From Rhynchonema sp. JSB1_4 (lineage: Eukaryota; Nematoda; Chromadorea; Monhysterida; Xyalidae), in NCBI GenBank assembly GCA_030248065.1, contig JASAMV010000259.1, positions 1 through 64,000 of the forward strand: DNA of 64,000 bases, written 5' to 3'. The translations under genes were made by a program, and so were the position numbers. The notes below the pieces were generated by a model that saw only the letters and a list, made by a program, of their open reading frames with translations, had not been told where the DNA came from and searched no databases. Shown here piece after piece: positions 20,976 to 33,500 of this stretch. How positions within the stretch are numbered: the stretch's first letter is position 1; the number at the start of each line of letters is the position of its first letter.

Positions 20976-21337
20976 CAGTGCTGTGGCTGGGAGGTTTTGG
21001 CGGGTCCTCCCCCAATGGTACCGTACCCGCCCTGACCTGGTGCACTAACCCCTACCCGCCCCACTCTGGTACCCAACCTACCCCCTACCCGCCCCGCTCT
21101 GGTACCCTACCCGCCCCGATTTTTGCCCGCAAAATGCCCATTTTTCGGTCAAAAATGCACAAATTTCGACCGAAAACCCTTAAAGGTGCAAAAGATCGCG
21201 CGCCGCGCGCGATATATGCACTTTATAGCACATAAAAATAGGCACCCGAAAAAACTTGTGTGGTACACTACCCGCGCCGAAAAATCTTCCCCCTCCCTAT
21301 GTACCCTACCCACCCCGCCGAACTAGCCACAGCACTG
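20976..21337. mobile_element. hAT-like MITE, CAGTGCTGTGGCT family, GGTACCCTACCCGCCCCG array
   Basis: The ends are CAGTGCTGTGGCT and AGCCACAGCACTG (13 of 13); the flanks are TCCCCACA and CCCCCACT (6 of 8). Copies of GGTACCCTACCCGCCCC lie on both sides of a GC palindrome (CGCGCGCCGCGCGCG near 21198). It ends only 63 bp before the first AFF exon found. A sibling is at 22336-22775. Confidence 0.75.
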
Positions 21338-21400
21338 CCCCCACTGGAACTATACTGGTACCTCCCATCAGAAGTAGCCACAGCACAGTTTCTGCTGCAG

Positions 21401-21579
21401 ACTCGATGGACGGTACGGAACTCAGTAAACGGGTAGACCAAAAACACCAGCACCGCCAAAGCCAACAACAACGACATCACCACAATGACAATGCGACGCC
21501 AGAAAATCTATTTAATTTCGAAATGCAATCAAATTCGGGTATCGATCTGGCAACCGGGACGGCGGCGGAGTCGGTCGAG
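21401..21579 (+). CDS. AFF: AFF exon (first found)
   Basis: The exon follows TTTCTGCTGCAG and ends GTCGAG|GTTAGT. It encodes SMDGTELSKRVDQKHQHRQS, a His/Gln-rich run, and NLFNFEMQSNSGIDLATGTA. It starts with two bases of a split codon, so a coding exon must lie upstream. No family motif is visible; the call rests on splice sites, phase and its place before the other exons. Confidence 0.5.
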
Positions 21580-24500
21580 GTTAGTATGGTGCTGATTTTT
21601 TTGAATGCTTTGGTCAAACGCATCTGCTTCTTTGTTGCTTTTTACCTTCTGAACTCGAAGTCTGCAACTCGTTGTTTAACTGCCATTTATATCCCTGGTT
21701 TCTAGAATTTTGGCAATTTGTCATTAGGGTTAGAGAGATGTCTGCTGTCGGGTACCAAAAAAGTGTAGGTGTTGGGTGCCTCCAGATGTCGGGTGTCGGA
21801 TTTTTTGGGACCCGACTGACGACACCCGACACTTACGGTCAGGGTTTTTTTTCAAAATTTACTAGGTGCAACTTAGGTGCAACCCCCCAATTTTTAGGTG
21901 CAAGCTGGCCAAAGTAGGTGCAAGCCCTACTTTGAATAAAAACGCCGATTTTAGGTGTTTTTTTTGCCTGGTCATGCGTTTTAATGCTATTTGCGTGCTT
22001 TTAGAAGTTTAGTTTTAGTGCAGTGTGATCAGCTAACCAAAGTGACTCTTTCATCAAAATTTATTCTTGTCAACTGATTTTAGCATAAACAAACTTTTGA
22101 AGGAAAGTCCGAATTTCTGTAGCACGTTGAATTTTAGTTTGATTATTGAGAACCGATTGAGAAGTAAGCGAGTGTTTGACTTTGAGCTCCGAAGCAGTAA
22201 AATTTTCATGTTACCATATCCACTTTTGGGGGTTATCATTCATTTACTTTTGCCCTTTGTTTAATTTGTGTTGGTATCTAATGCTGTTGTCATGTTCTGC
22301 TGTAGTATTTGTTGAATCTTATTACCAATACCAGGCAGTGCTGTGGCTACTTTGGCGGGGCGGGTAGGGTACACAGGTGGAAAAAATCGGGGCGGGTAGG
22401 GGGGTAGTGTACCTGGGATTTTGGGGGGAGGGAAATCCGGTTTGGGGGGGGGGGGAGGGGGGGGAAGATTTTTCGGGGCGGGTAGGGTAAAACACACGTT
22501 TTTTCGGGTGCCTGTTTTTATGTGCTAAAAAGTGCATATTTCGCGCGGATCGCGAGATTTTTTGCACTTTTTAGGGTTTTCGGTCGATATTTGGGCATTT
22601 TTGACCGAAAAATGGGCATTTTGGGGGTAAAAATCGGGGCGGGTAGGGTACCAGGGAGGGGCGGGTAGGGGGGTAGGGTACAAGAGCGGGGCGGGTCGGG
22701 GGGTAGCGTACCAGGCCGGGGCGGGTAGGGTACCGTTGGGAGCGACCCCCCCCCCCCCCCCCAGCCACAGCACTGATACCAGGTACTAACTGTGCGCGAA
22801 GTGCAATCAGACCAATAAATATTTTTTGTCGATTTCGACCAAACACCAAAGGTTTCGATGGAATTTAGTGGAAGGAACGAAGAAGCCGCGCAGCGCATTT
22901 TTTTCGTTTCTAAGGTTTTCGAACCTTAAAAGATGCTGTATAAATGCTAAATTAAGGAAATAAGGGCTCAAAATGTTAGGTGCAAGCTTGCACCTAACCC
23001 TGAATTTTTAGGTGCAATTCTGATTTTTTGGGTGCAAATTGCACCTAAAAAGTGTCTAAAAAAACTATGCACGGTTCAAAACATCAGTTTTGCTGAGAGA
23101 AGAATTTTGAGAGAAAATTTTCTTCGGACCTTTTTCTTCTAAATGTTTCCGAGGACGCACAATGTGACATTTTGGTGTTTATTTCGTGTGAAAATACTTG
23201 AATTCAGTCACTTGATCCAAAAATTGCACTAATAATGAGAGTGAGCAAAAATTTGCTTGTTTTTGGTCCAAAAACGAGGTGTCGGGTGTCGTGTTATTTT
23301 GGAACTGTCGGGTTTCGGGTGTCGGCCTTTTTTTGGATGTCGGGGTGTGAGGCACGTCCAGATGTCGGGTGTCGGGTCCCCCTCCGACCTCTAAACCTAT
23401 ATGTCATTGGTATTTGTTGTTCGACTGGGCTAAAGTTTGTTGTTTTTGGTGATTCGCTAAGTAACCGACCTTTAGTTGTCTGACCTATAAGGTTTACTGC
23501 CCATTTATGGACGCCCCCGAACATTTTTGTCCAGACAGCCAGCATGGAATAATTGAACACAGAAAAATAGTCTGGTGAAATATCATTCTTGTCGTGGTTA
23601 ACCGAATTACGTTTGTGTTTCAGTTTGTTTTTTGTGCATGTGCAGAAAGATAAAATTTGCCGTAGAGATCGGTTATGCTGTGGTGCTCGGTGCTCTCACT
23701 GGTCTGGTCAGGGACAAACCTTAATAAAAAAGACTGCGTTTCCTCTTGCTACTCGCTTGATCCGATCACTAAACGTGTTTTTAAGCTTTATGTCCGACGC
23801 GATGCGGAAGCCTTTATGGCTTTTCATTATTTTTCTCTGTTTCACCCACAATGAATTCTATGAAAACGCCGGCTTTTAACTAGCCGTTTGCTAGGTGCAT
23901 AGGGTTCAAGCTCAGGTGACCATGTGTTTTTCTGCTTACAATGCAGATTACACACATACACATGTACATACACTCGTGTGGCTATTTTTAGCAAGTACAA
24001 GCGACATATACGTACCTACCTACTCTAAATCTAATTACTTGTTGGTTGTGCCTTGCCTTAATTGGCTTCACTGCACCATAAGCAATCGCAGCAACGCAGT
24101 CACCGGGTTCAATTGGCGTGCGAAGTTCTTTCTGTTTGTGCTTTGTTCATGCTCGTCTGTGCAATAGAGCACCCATCCCACACGTGTGTGGACCAGACGC
24201 ACAAACTGACTAATGTTGTGCTGGTTTGTGTATCAATATGTTTTCGTACGTGTTTACTCGCCTTTCTGCCACTTGCCACTACCTGCGCGCAGTCCCGCTG
24301 CTGAATGCGTAAGGCGCATGATTTGATTGAAAGTTTACACAAATGGCCTTCGTACAAACAGAAAGTCGCGGAACTCTCTCTTTTCTGCAAGCGTCAATTG
24401 AATGCGTACTGTTTTCTGTTCGTTGCAAAGCAAACGACGCTGCTGTAAACAGCTCATCATGAATTCAGTTTTTGATTGCAGATTGCATTTGTGTGCCCCA

Positions 24501-27500
24501 GGCGGAACTTACATATGTTAACGTTGTTTTGACCAAGAAAATGCATCCATGGCTCATCTAACTGTCGCCAACGAACGTTTAGAATTTTCACACTTCCATT
24601 CGCATCCCAATTAACGTATACACCACGCTGAAAATGGCTCTTAATGATTGTGGTAGTCGGTCAAATACAGTTGGTACCAGTTTGTTTCAGCGATTTTTAT
24701 GCGATTCACTTTCCTTTTTTTCACAAACGGTCTGCTGACTCCTAGCAATGAGGTGTATCCATTTCGTGCTGTTTCCACAGGCGGGCGGTGCCCCAGGTTA
24801 TCGTCAGTGCAACAGTGTGAGTGCACCAGCTTTGCCGTGGTGACCGAAAACGTGACAAATACATCTGTTTTTCCAACGGGTTAGCACACTACAAATAATG
24901 TTTCCAGAGTTCGCCCGATGTCACGAAGCGACTGAAGTCACTGTTTGGGCCATTCCACACGACAGCGCCCACATTCACACGATACAATGAAACTGGTCGC
25001 GTGTTCAGTTCATGTTGGTTGATGTTTCATTTCACTGTGCTGTAGTGATCGGAAGGTATCGGGTATCGGCACCCAAAAAGTATCTGGTATCGGCATGTTT
25101 TTCCAAGGTATTGGGTATTACACTTTTCTCGTGATTGAAGACCAGTTCTCAAAAACAGCTCTGCAGATCCTCACTGTTTTGCGAGCAGAAAAAAATTAAA
25201 ATGTAGGTGGGAGCTATTTTCATGTTGCATGCCACTACAACAGAGTTTGCCAAAAACCTCAGTTTTGCTATAAAAGCGGTGTTTTTATTGGTATTCTGGC
25301 ACTGTCGGGTATCGGGTTATTTTCGAAGTATCGGGTGTCGGCTATTTCCATGAACTATCGGGTATAGGCGTTTGCCAGGTATCGGGTATCGGCATACCCT
25401 CTGATACCGATCCCTACCGAGCTGTTGTCGATGCGTGTGCTCGGTTTTAGACCGTGTGTGCTGTTGTTGTGATCGGTTTGGTGTGTTCTTGTCAGCTTTG
25501 CTCATGCGAATTTTTGTGGTGCGAACATATTCTTATTTACTGTTCGCACACTAATTTCTCCATGGTAAAACTTGTTTTCGTGACAACAGCTAACAATACA
25601 GATTTTACGCTCAACAAAATCACATGATCAACGCAAGACCGAACCGATTATCAAGTTTAATACCGTAACCGGCTACATTGTGTTTGTCTGATGGTTGCGT
25701 GAAATGTCAGTGACTCGAGGTTCCAGGATGCCTGGCCACAAATCAACAACGTACAAATCGTAATGATCACGTCATGCAGGTATCAACGTCAGTCGAACCA
25801 CATCGACGTGCTCCGAGGACGACGGTGCGCTGAGTGTACCCGGCACGCCCGTTCCACAGGTCAGCTACGGACCGATGGGACACAAACGGACAGTCGCCAA
25901 TGGCAGTGAACAGAACCGAAAGTCGATGGTGAGTTGTTGCGCTGTTCGCGATTGTGAGACAATATGTCCAACCCAAACCCGACATTGCTCGCGTGAAACT
26001 TCACTTAAGTTATCAGCTGAAGCAGCCGACCATCCCATTTCCAGAACACTAACAAACCGTCCTCTTCATCGCATCACCGTTCGCACGTGAAACATCAGCC
26101 AGACAACAACAGTCACGAGTACAAACAACATGCCAACAACAGCTCAACAACAACGACCAAACATTCGTCTTCATCATCGAAACATCAGCGCGCATCCGAT
26201 CACCACAGCAAACACAAACGCACCAATCAGCAGCAGCACAGTACAATTGGCAAGATGCGGGCGCCGCTCAGAATCAGTCTCGCGAAACCGGTGAAGGCCG
26301 AGGTTTGTGTCCTCTTTGGTTCTTCTTGCTTTTTTTGTTCACTTTCACTCGTTATGTATTATTGTTAGACAGCGTGCAATTTGGTCCCCAATCGGCGCCT
26401 CACTTAAAAAGATAATCATGGCTCGCCTGATCATGTCTCCATGAAAAAGGTAGATAGATGGCAGACTGTACATTTACAAGTCCGTTGCTTTTCATGTCCC
26501 CTGTTATTGTTGCAGCCAATCGATAACCAGCGTTCAAGGCCTACCGTATCCGATGAGAGCTCCTCGACCCCACCTATTTCGCCGCACAAAGCAATCAAGG
26601 TCAGCCTCAGCTAACTTTTAGACGTTTTCAAGGTTTGCTGCACAACTCAGCGATGGGCGGCGAATTTTTTCTGGAATTTGCGCAAAAAATCATTTGCGCG
26701 CCGTTGCGGTTGAGTTTGAGTGTGGCCTGCGTTCGCGCGTCAATGTTTGATGGAGAATGACATTGGTTGACCGTGTTCGTGTGTAGTGCACACATACCTC
26801 ATTTGACGTCGACTGTGCCTAACGCACTCAACTCGACCACGAAGTTCGCGCAACAGTGCTTGTCCACTGTCTTTGTACGAAGCAGTGCGGTGTGCGACTG
26901 TGTGCCCACGTGTGCGCGTTGCTCGACGGTGCACGTGCAAGGTGTAATTCATTAATCATCATGTACCCAATACTTGATGCCTCTGCTGCTGTGATCATTT
27001 GTCATCTTTTTGTTTTTTCCGTACTTCCCTTAGTTCACTGACTAAATGCGCTACATTTATTCGCAATATAGATATTTTTTCATTCGAATCAGGACAGAGC
27101 AACGTCGTGTGCTCTAGCAATTACATACAGTATGTACTTTCGAACTTAGTTTGCTTCTTGCTTCGGTGTAGCGCACACGATGTTACAATACTTGACTCTA
27201 GCCTCTAGCGTGTGTCCAGTTTTTCAAATGAAGACTGAGAAGAGAAAGAAGAGACACAGACAACGAACACTGTTCGAACTTGGAAATCAATTGGTGTTCA
27301 TGATCGTGTCGTGACTGTGGTGCGTGTGCTTGTTTGTGTGAATTTGCGATTTGCAACCTATTTATGATCATCTAAATTAAAGGTGACGGGAGAGTGAACA
27401 ATTTGGTTTCCATCGTGAATTTGGGGCATGAGTGGTTGTGGTGTTGCTGTGTACAAAACAAAGAAAAGAAAAGTGCATAAACATCTGTGCGTGTGTGGTC

Positions 27501-30500
27501 TTGACTGTACATAGCACGCCGCACGCGTACAATGAAACAGCAACTGTTATTTTTTGGAAATTCACTTGTCTTTGCTATATTTACCGCTCTTTCAATTATA
27601 CAACAAGCAGTATATGGACATTGGAGCACATGGGGCCACACCAGGCTATCGACATCGCTCTTTACTGTTGAATTTTGAATTGCACAACAAGCAAACAATT
27701 TGCGTCGTGACAATTGTTAGATAAAAATCGATGCGCAACACCAGAACAAGTTGGATTGCGCTTGGTCTTCTTTTCTCAGACACAAAAACGGATTAAAAAA
27801 CCAACGAAAAAACTAAAATGGATGATTTTGCGTGCGCAGTGTGCAATCTACGTTAATGTACTTGCAGCTGGGGCATGTGTCTTCCAAGTGAATTTTTAAA
27901 AACATGGATGGCCTTTGCTTTTTGTTCGATCGCGACTCCGAGACTAAACACTGATCATGTGCAGTCAATCACATCGATCTAGCCAACGTAATTTTGCTTG
28001 TGTTTTTTTTGTTTCAATAACGTAACGGAAAATGCATAAGAAGCTGTCTACAGTATAATGTAGACACATAGTTCGCCGTTGGTTTTGGACGCGGACGAAA
28101 CCGCGCTGATTTGACGTGGTCGACGTCAAAATTTTTCTGAACGCGTTTTTTTGATGCACAGAATTTTGTTATCAGACGACACAAAATGAAGATGACGATC
28201 ATTATTCGAACCCCGTTTGATTGCAGTACCAAGAACGATAGAGAATGGATGTGTGGATAAAACGATGGTTACTTGAAAAGCCGTTCAGCCTTAGCCTTTG
28301 GCTTGGGTCGCGAATTGTTTCTTCTGTGATGGGTGTGACTTGATGTTGTGTTTGTAAATTGCTGTTTTGTCACCTGTGTTGTGTCAAGTTCAGTATGATT
28401 GATTGTGCATTACTTTCATAGAAGTTCGTGATTGGGTTTTCGGGGTGTCGAAGTCTCGCCAGACAGACGGAAACGTGCGATCCAACAAACGCGTTTTTGA
28501 ACAAAGGTTTTCCAAAAAACCACGTGATAAGTCTCGAAATTGATGTTCGCAAAACCCAACGAATAGTACAGGCTAGTCGAGTTTAACTTGTGTTACGTCT
28601 GCTCTGACGCTGTACGTAAAGGTTAGGGTTTGCAGTGCGTAAATAAGCAACCAATTCAGGTTTGAATCAGAACCTAAAAATAATTATTTTATATTGTTAG
28701 GTTGTCAACTTGTTAACTGAGCTTGCTTACGCAATGGCAACGCAAAACAAGAAAATAATATGACGTCCCAAACAACTAACTAATGAAACGACTTTTGTCA
28801 TGACGAGTGACAAAAAAATTCGACCGCAAAGTTAGAAGTTGGGAAGTGACATTCTGCCTGAGATGTGTAGCAGACCATTTTTTTCGTATTATTGCGGAAC
28901 TTTGTTTTTTCTTCGCGGCAAGTGGAGAATTTTTTAAGAACTGTAGAAGGTCAGGGATTTGTTTGCCAATATTGGCGTTCAATGATCCTTGGCTCAGTTG
29001 AAAACGAATGTCATTTGTCCGGCTAACGATTGCAGCGAAATTTTTACATTTTATGGTCTGGATAATTTTATAAACACACAGCATTGCCCCTTCGTGATAA
29101 CTTCGTTTCGTTAGTCTTGCCAGGAGCGCCGCCGTTCCAGGAACGTAACTGTCTCCTGCTAAACGTGAGAACTAACGCAACAGACAATTGAAATGCGTTT
29201 TGAAAACCGTAAATGTGCAGTTAATAATGAAACGCCGCTCTGCGGGGGACCTTAAATCAGTCTGAATCGTTTAATTTTAATGTTTCCTCTTTCCGTTTCC
29301 GCTTCTGCTATAATTGCAACTGTGGTTGTGATATGTCGCGTGATTTGTGCGTGCCCCAATGACTTGGTGCCCTGTTTATGAGTTTTCACGCACTGATGTT
29401 ACAGCCCAACAATAAGACCTGCTGGCGGCTCTTTTCGGAGGCAAATTTACGAGTGGCGTTCGCACTGGCGGGCCCTGGCTCCTCGGTCTGTCTGCGAAAC
29501 AGACCAACATTACTGCGCGCAGTACATTGTCCCTGTACAACGCATCTTATACATAACAGTTATGCAATTTCCGACAAGTGTTGGTAACTGTTAACGACAT
29601 GCAGTAGAGTGTTGAACAAAAAAAACAGAGCAGGTATACATTTTTAGTTTTCCGTTCTCGTGTTCGTTCAGCGCATGTTTACACCACGGCATGCATGTGC
29701 ACATGTTTCTGTTCGCAAGTGTTTGATGAAACGAACTGGTTTCTTTTACTGCGTCCGCCGGCAACGATATCGAGAGCATGTCAAGTAGGTATTTCATGGG
29801 TACACAGACAGGCACGTGTGCATGCCCCTGTAAGTACGGCATGTGACTGTAATCGAGTCCCCAACGTCATGGAATGTGGTGGTGATAACGAGCGGAAACG
29901 ACAAATTTGACTCTCATTTCTCGGTTTGGTTTGCTGTGGCGGTTACAGTACGTTAATTTCAAGTTTCGCGTTCATGTCTCAGTTTGATCGCATGTTATGT
30001 CGCGACAAGTTTTACAATGGAAACCAAGTGATTTATTTGACTTTGTCAACTGCAAAGTCTGTGCGGGACACATTTCTGTGCGGGAATGAAGCGATGTTTT
30101 TGTGCGATCATTTGTTGTTGATTGTTCACGTACAGTGGTTGATGAGATGTGAAATGAACAGTTTCGCGAATTTTCGATTTGTTGTCTTTGGGGGAATTCC
30201 AGTACTGCATATAACCTGTGTGTCTGTGAAGTATGAAAATTGTTTGTGTTCAAAATCGACTACGGTTGGGCAGTGACAGATTCCTGCACATTTGTTCGGG
30301 CGGGGCGAGCAAATTTAAAAAATTGAACCGTTTATACGCATCCTTACTTTGCAAATGATCATACAAATCTGCAGATTCATGCTATTTTCACTTTCACATT
30401 TCAGCGAATGCATGAGGACCTACCGCTTGTCACACCGTTGAGCATTATTGCGACGGATAAAAAGTTCGATTTCGCCATGGTAAGCTGGGTTTTGTATTGC

Positions 30501-33500
30501 TGAGTTTGACATGTTTCTGCTGTCAAGGCGTGTAGTCGATATTTTAGAAATTATTGTATATTACTGATGGCTCCAGAACAAAATAATGTTTTAGAACGCG
30601 AACGGAACGTCACCCGAACTGTCTGTGACGCAGATAAAAACTGAAGGTGCGTGTTATGTGGACTTATTGGCTCCTTTTATCTTTGCTTATTCATTCTGCA
30701 CCCGACACTTCAGAATTCTAAAATTCTTGAAGCTTCCTTCGTTCCATTTGTTTTTACTCTCTTCGTCTTGTCGAACCACTTCATTCTCCACACTAAAAGT
30801 TCAAGGCGTTTTCCGACTGCGCCCATTTTTTGTGGGTGTGAGTTTTGTGCCTGCAACGTCGAACATTTGGTTTTGGCGGCAACTCATTTGACGTAAACCT
30901 TGCTTTGCTTTTGTTCAGTCGTTTGCCTAACTGTTAAAAAGAAATTTGGGAATTTATGACCCTAGTTGCAGTGATGCAATGCAGTTGGTCCGAATGGTAG
31001 ACAGTACATATGTAGATAGGGGTCCAGCTCGGTGGACTAGATTGCTGGCCGGGTGGGTATGCCGATTTGAGGGTATTGGCCCAGAGGTCAAAATCTAAGG
31101 TATAAAAATAGGCGAAAATTATGCTAAAAGAGGCTTCAACAGGGTAATTTTCTGCAAAATTAGTAAAATACAGTGTGAGACAACTTGACCATTTTGAAGT
31201 GGATTATAAACTGGCCGTTTTAGCATTAACATCAATGCTTTTTGGTTGATGTCCGGACACGGTAGACATACTGTAGATAGATACCCCGTCGGCCCAACTA
31301 TACATCACTGCATATAGTTGTCGTCCTATCGTACGAGACTATTGAGATTAGATTAGCGTTTGTTCTTAGCATTCGCATGTACATACACCGTAAAAGTAGC
31401 CCAGTGCAGAGCACTGCAAGTTAAAACCATCCGTGCGGAAAGATTCAAGCGCGTAATTATAATTACGGTGTGGATAATTGAGTGCAATCTGTCTGGCAGT
31501 GAACAAGAATTCAGCTGAATACAGCAGCGACTTTTTAATTTCTTTGGAGCATGTTGTTTGGATGTTTTGTCTGTGCGGGCTTATTCATCTGGACATAACG
31601 ACTGTCTCTGTTCCCAATGGCATGAGTCAACATTGATTTAGGCTGCTTTCACAAAGCATCTGGGTTGCGGGTCCCATGACCCGCAACCCGCACGCAAAGT
31701 TGCTTTAATAATGCTGCGTGCTGGTTGCGGGCCACATCGGCCCACAACCCGCTTTTTGTCAATTAGAACGGATCCTATTTTTTGCGGGTTTGGGTGGTCA
31801 GCGCGTGTTCTTATGATTACTATTCGCTGGCGCGTTGGTCTGGGAGAACATATTTGCGAGTTTTGTATGTTTTCGATACCGCAAAATTCAATAGACAGTA
31901 TGTCAAACGTCAAATGCTTAGCTTTCTTTATGTGAGCTTGTATTTGAGTAATTCAACAGAGCAAAGCAAATCGGACTGGGTATATGTGGAAAACGTTCAT
32001 CCACTTCTGAAATCATGCAGCAGTTGTAAATTACAGTCAGTTTGAGCAAGTTACATTGAGCCGCACGCACATTTTTTGCTTTCACAATGCCACGCGATTT
32101 GCGGGTTTGGGACGATTAGAACTTCTGTCCGCAACCCGCATCTTGCATTGTGAAAGCCAATGCGTGTTCAGTTGTTCACGGCCCGCATTTCCTTGACCGA
32201 CAACCCGCAACCCGCATGCATTGTGAAAGCAACCTTAACAGCGGTCACCTGGCCTAGCACAGCTTTATCTTTTATTAATCTGATTTTCGTGCTGATTGTC
32301 ACTGACAGACAAATATAATCTGTGTAATTATTCCCACCGTGTTCTGGTATTCGTCCAACAATATTGATTTGGATAATGCAGACAACTTTTACTGCCAATA
32401 CGCATTAGATTAATTGTTCATCTTCTGTGCGCACATTATAATCCTAATTTAAGAACGTCCAGCATGAACTAATCGAGTTTGCCAGGGACGGTGTTTATGG
32501 GATTACGATCTACCGAATCTCATGTGGTACGAACCCGGGCCTCCCCACGAATGCTTCTTGAAATTGACATCATATGTACAAAATGTACCTCATTGCAGCG
32601 CACGCCGTATTGTGGTGACCGCAACTTGTCTTAGCGGCAACATGAACCATGAATGTGTCACATGATCTGGTATTCCCGTCGTTATGTTGCTTTCTTTATA
32701 TCCAATCTAACGGATTTTGCATTTGTAATCGAGTGCATGAGCAGCGGAGTGCTCCCCCAAAATGCGCGATTATTCGGTACCGCCAGGCTTGTATTGGCAC
32801 AAGTGGCAACGGTATGGTACGACAATACCCCCAACAGGCGTCTGGCTTTGTGTCCGTGCCTCTATTGGTCGGTATCAGTGTGCAGACCGGGACCTATTTG
32901 AACACGCATGCTGACGCGATGGCATATGGGGTGTTATGTTTACATTATGGTCCTAACCGGAATATGTTTCCATTATATGTATGTACATACGGCACACGGC
33001 TGCTATTTGTGTTACACATGCACGTATACCTAGCTGTTGCCTTTCGTGGTCTCCGTCCGCGGCCCTAACCTTGCTTTCTTTCTCTCGTCTCTCTCCCAAA
33101 CTGAATGCCCACATAAATAGGATGGTTTATGCATCTGTCTGTGTGGCATGACGTCTGTATGTTTGTCCCATTGAAGCACCCACCATTATGACCGTACCGC
33201 GCACCGTACCTAATATGTGCTACCTAATCTGCTCTATCTTTGGCGTGGTTTGTTTGTGCGCATTTCGTTCCTCTTTTTTATTAAGATATATATTTGTACT
33301 GTACGTGTGTATTTGGTTGGTCATACATACAACTAGTTGGTCGGATGTTTGGCGCTTGGAAGCACTATTATCTCTGGTTCCTGGAGGCTTTGTACGGTAC
33401 AAAGTATACCTTTCAATTGCATTGCATTCGGTTGTGCCTGATCGATACACTGTTTATCTGTTTTCAAACAAAAACCACTGGCGCATATCAATCCGTTAAT

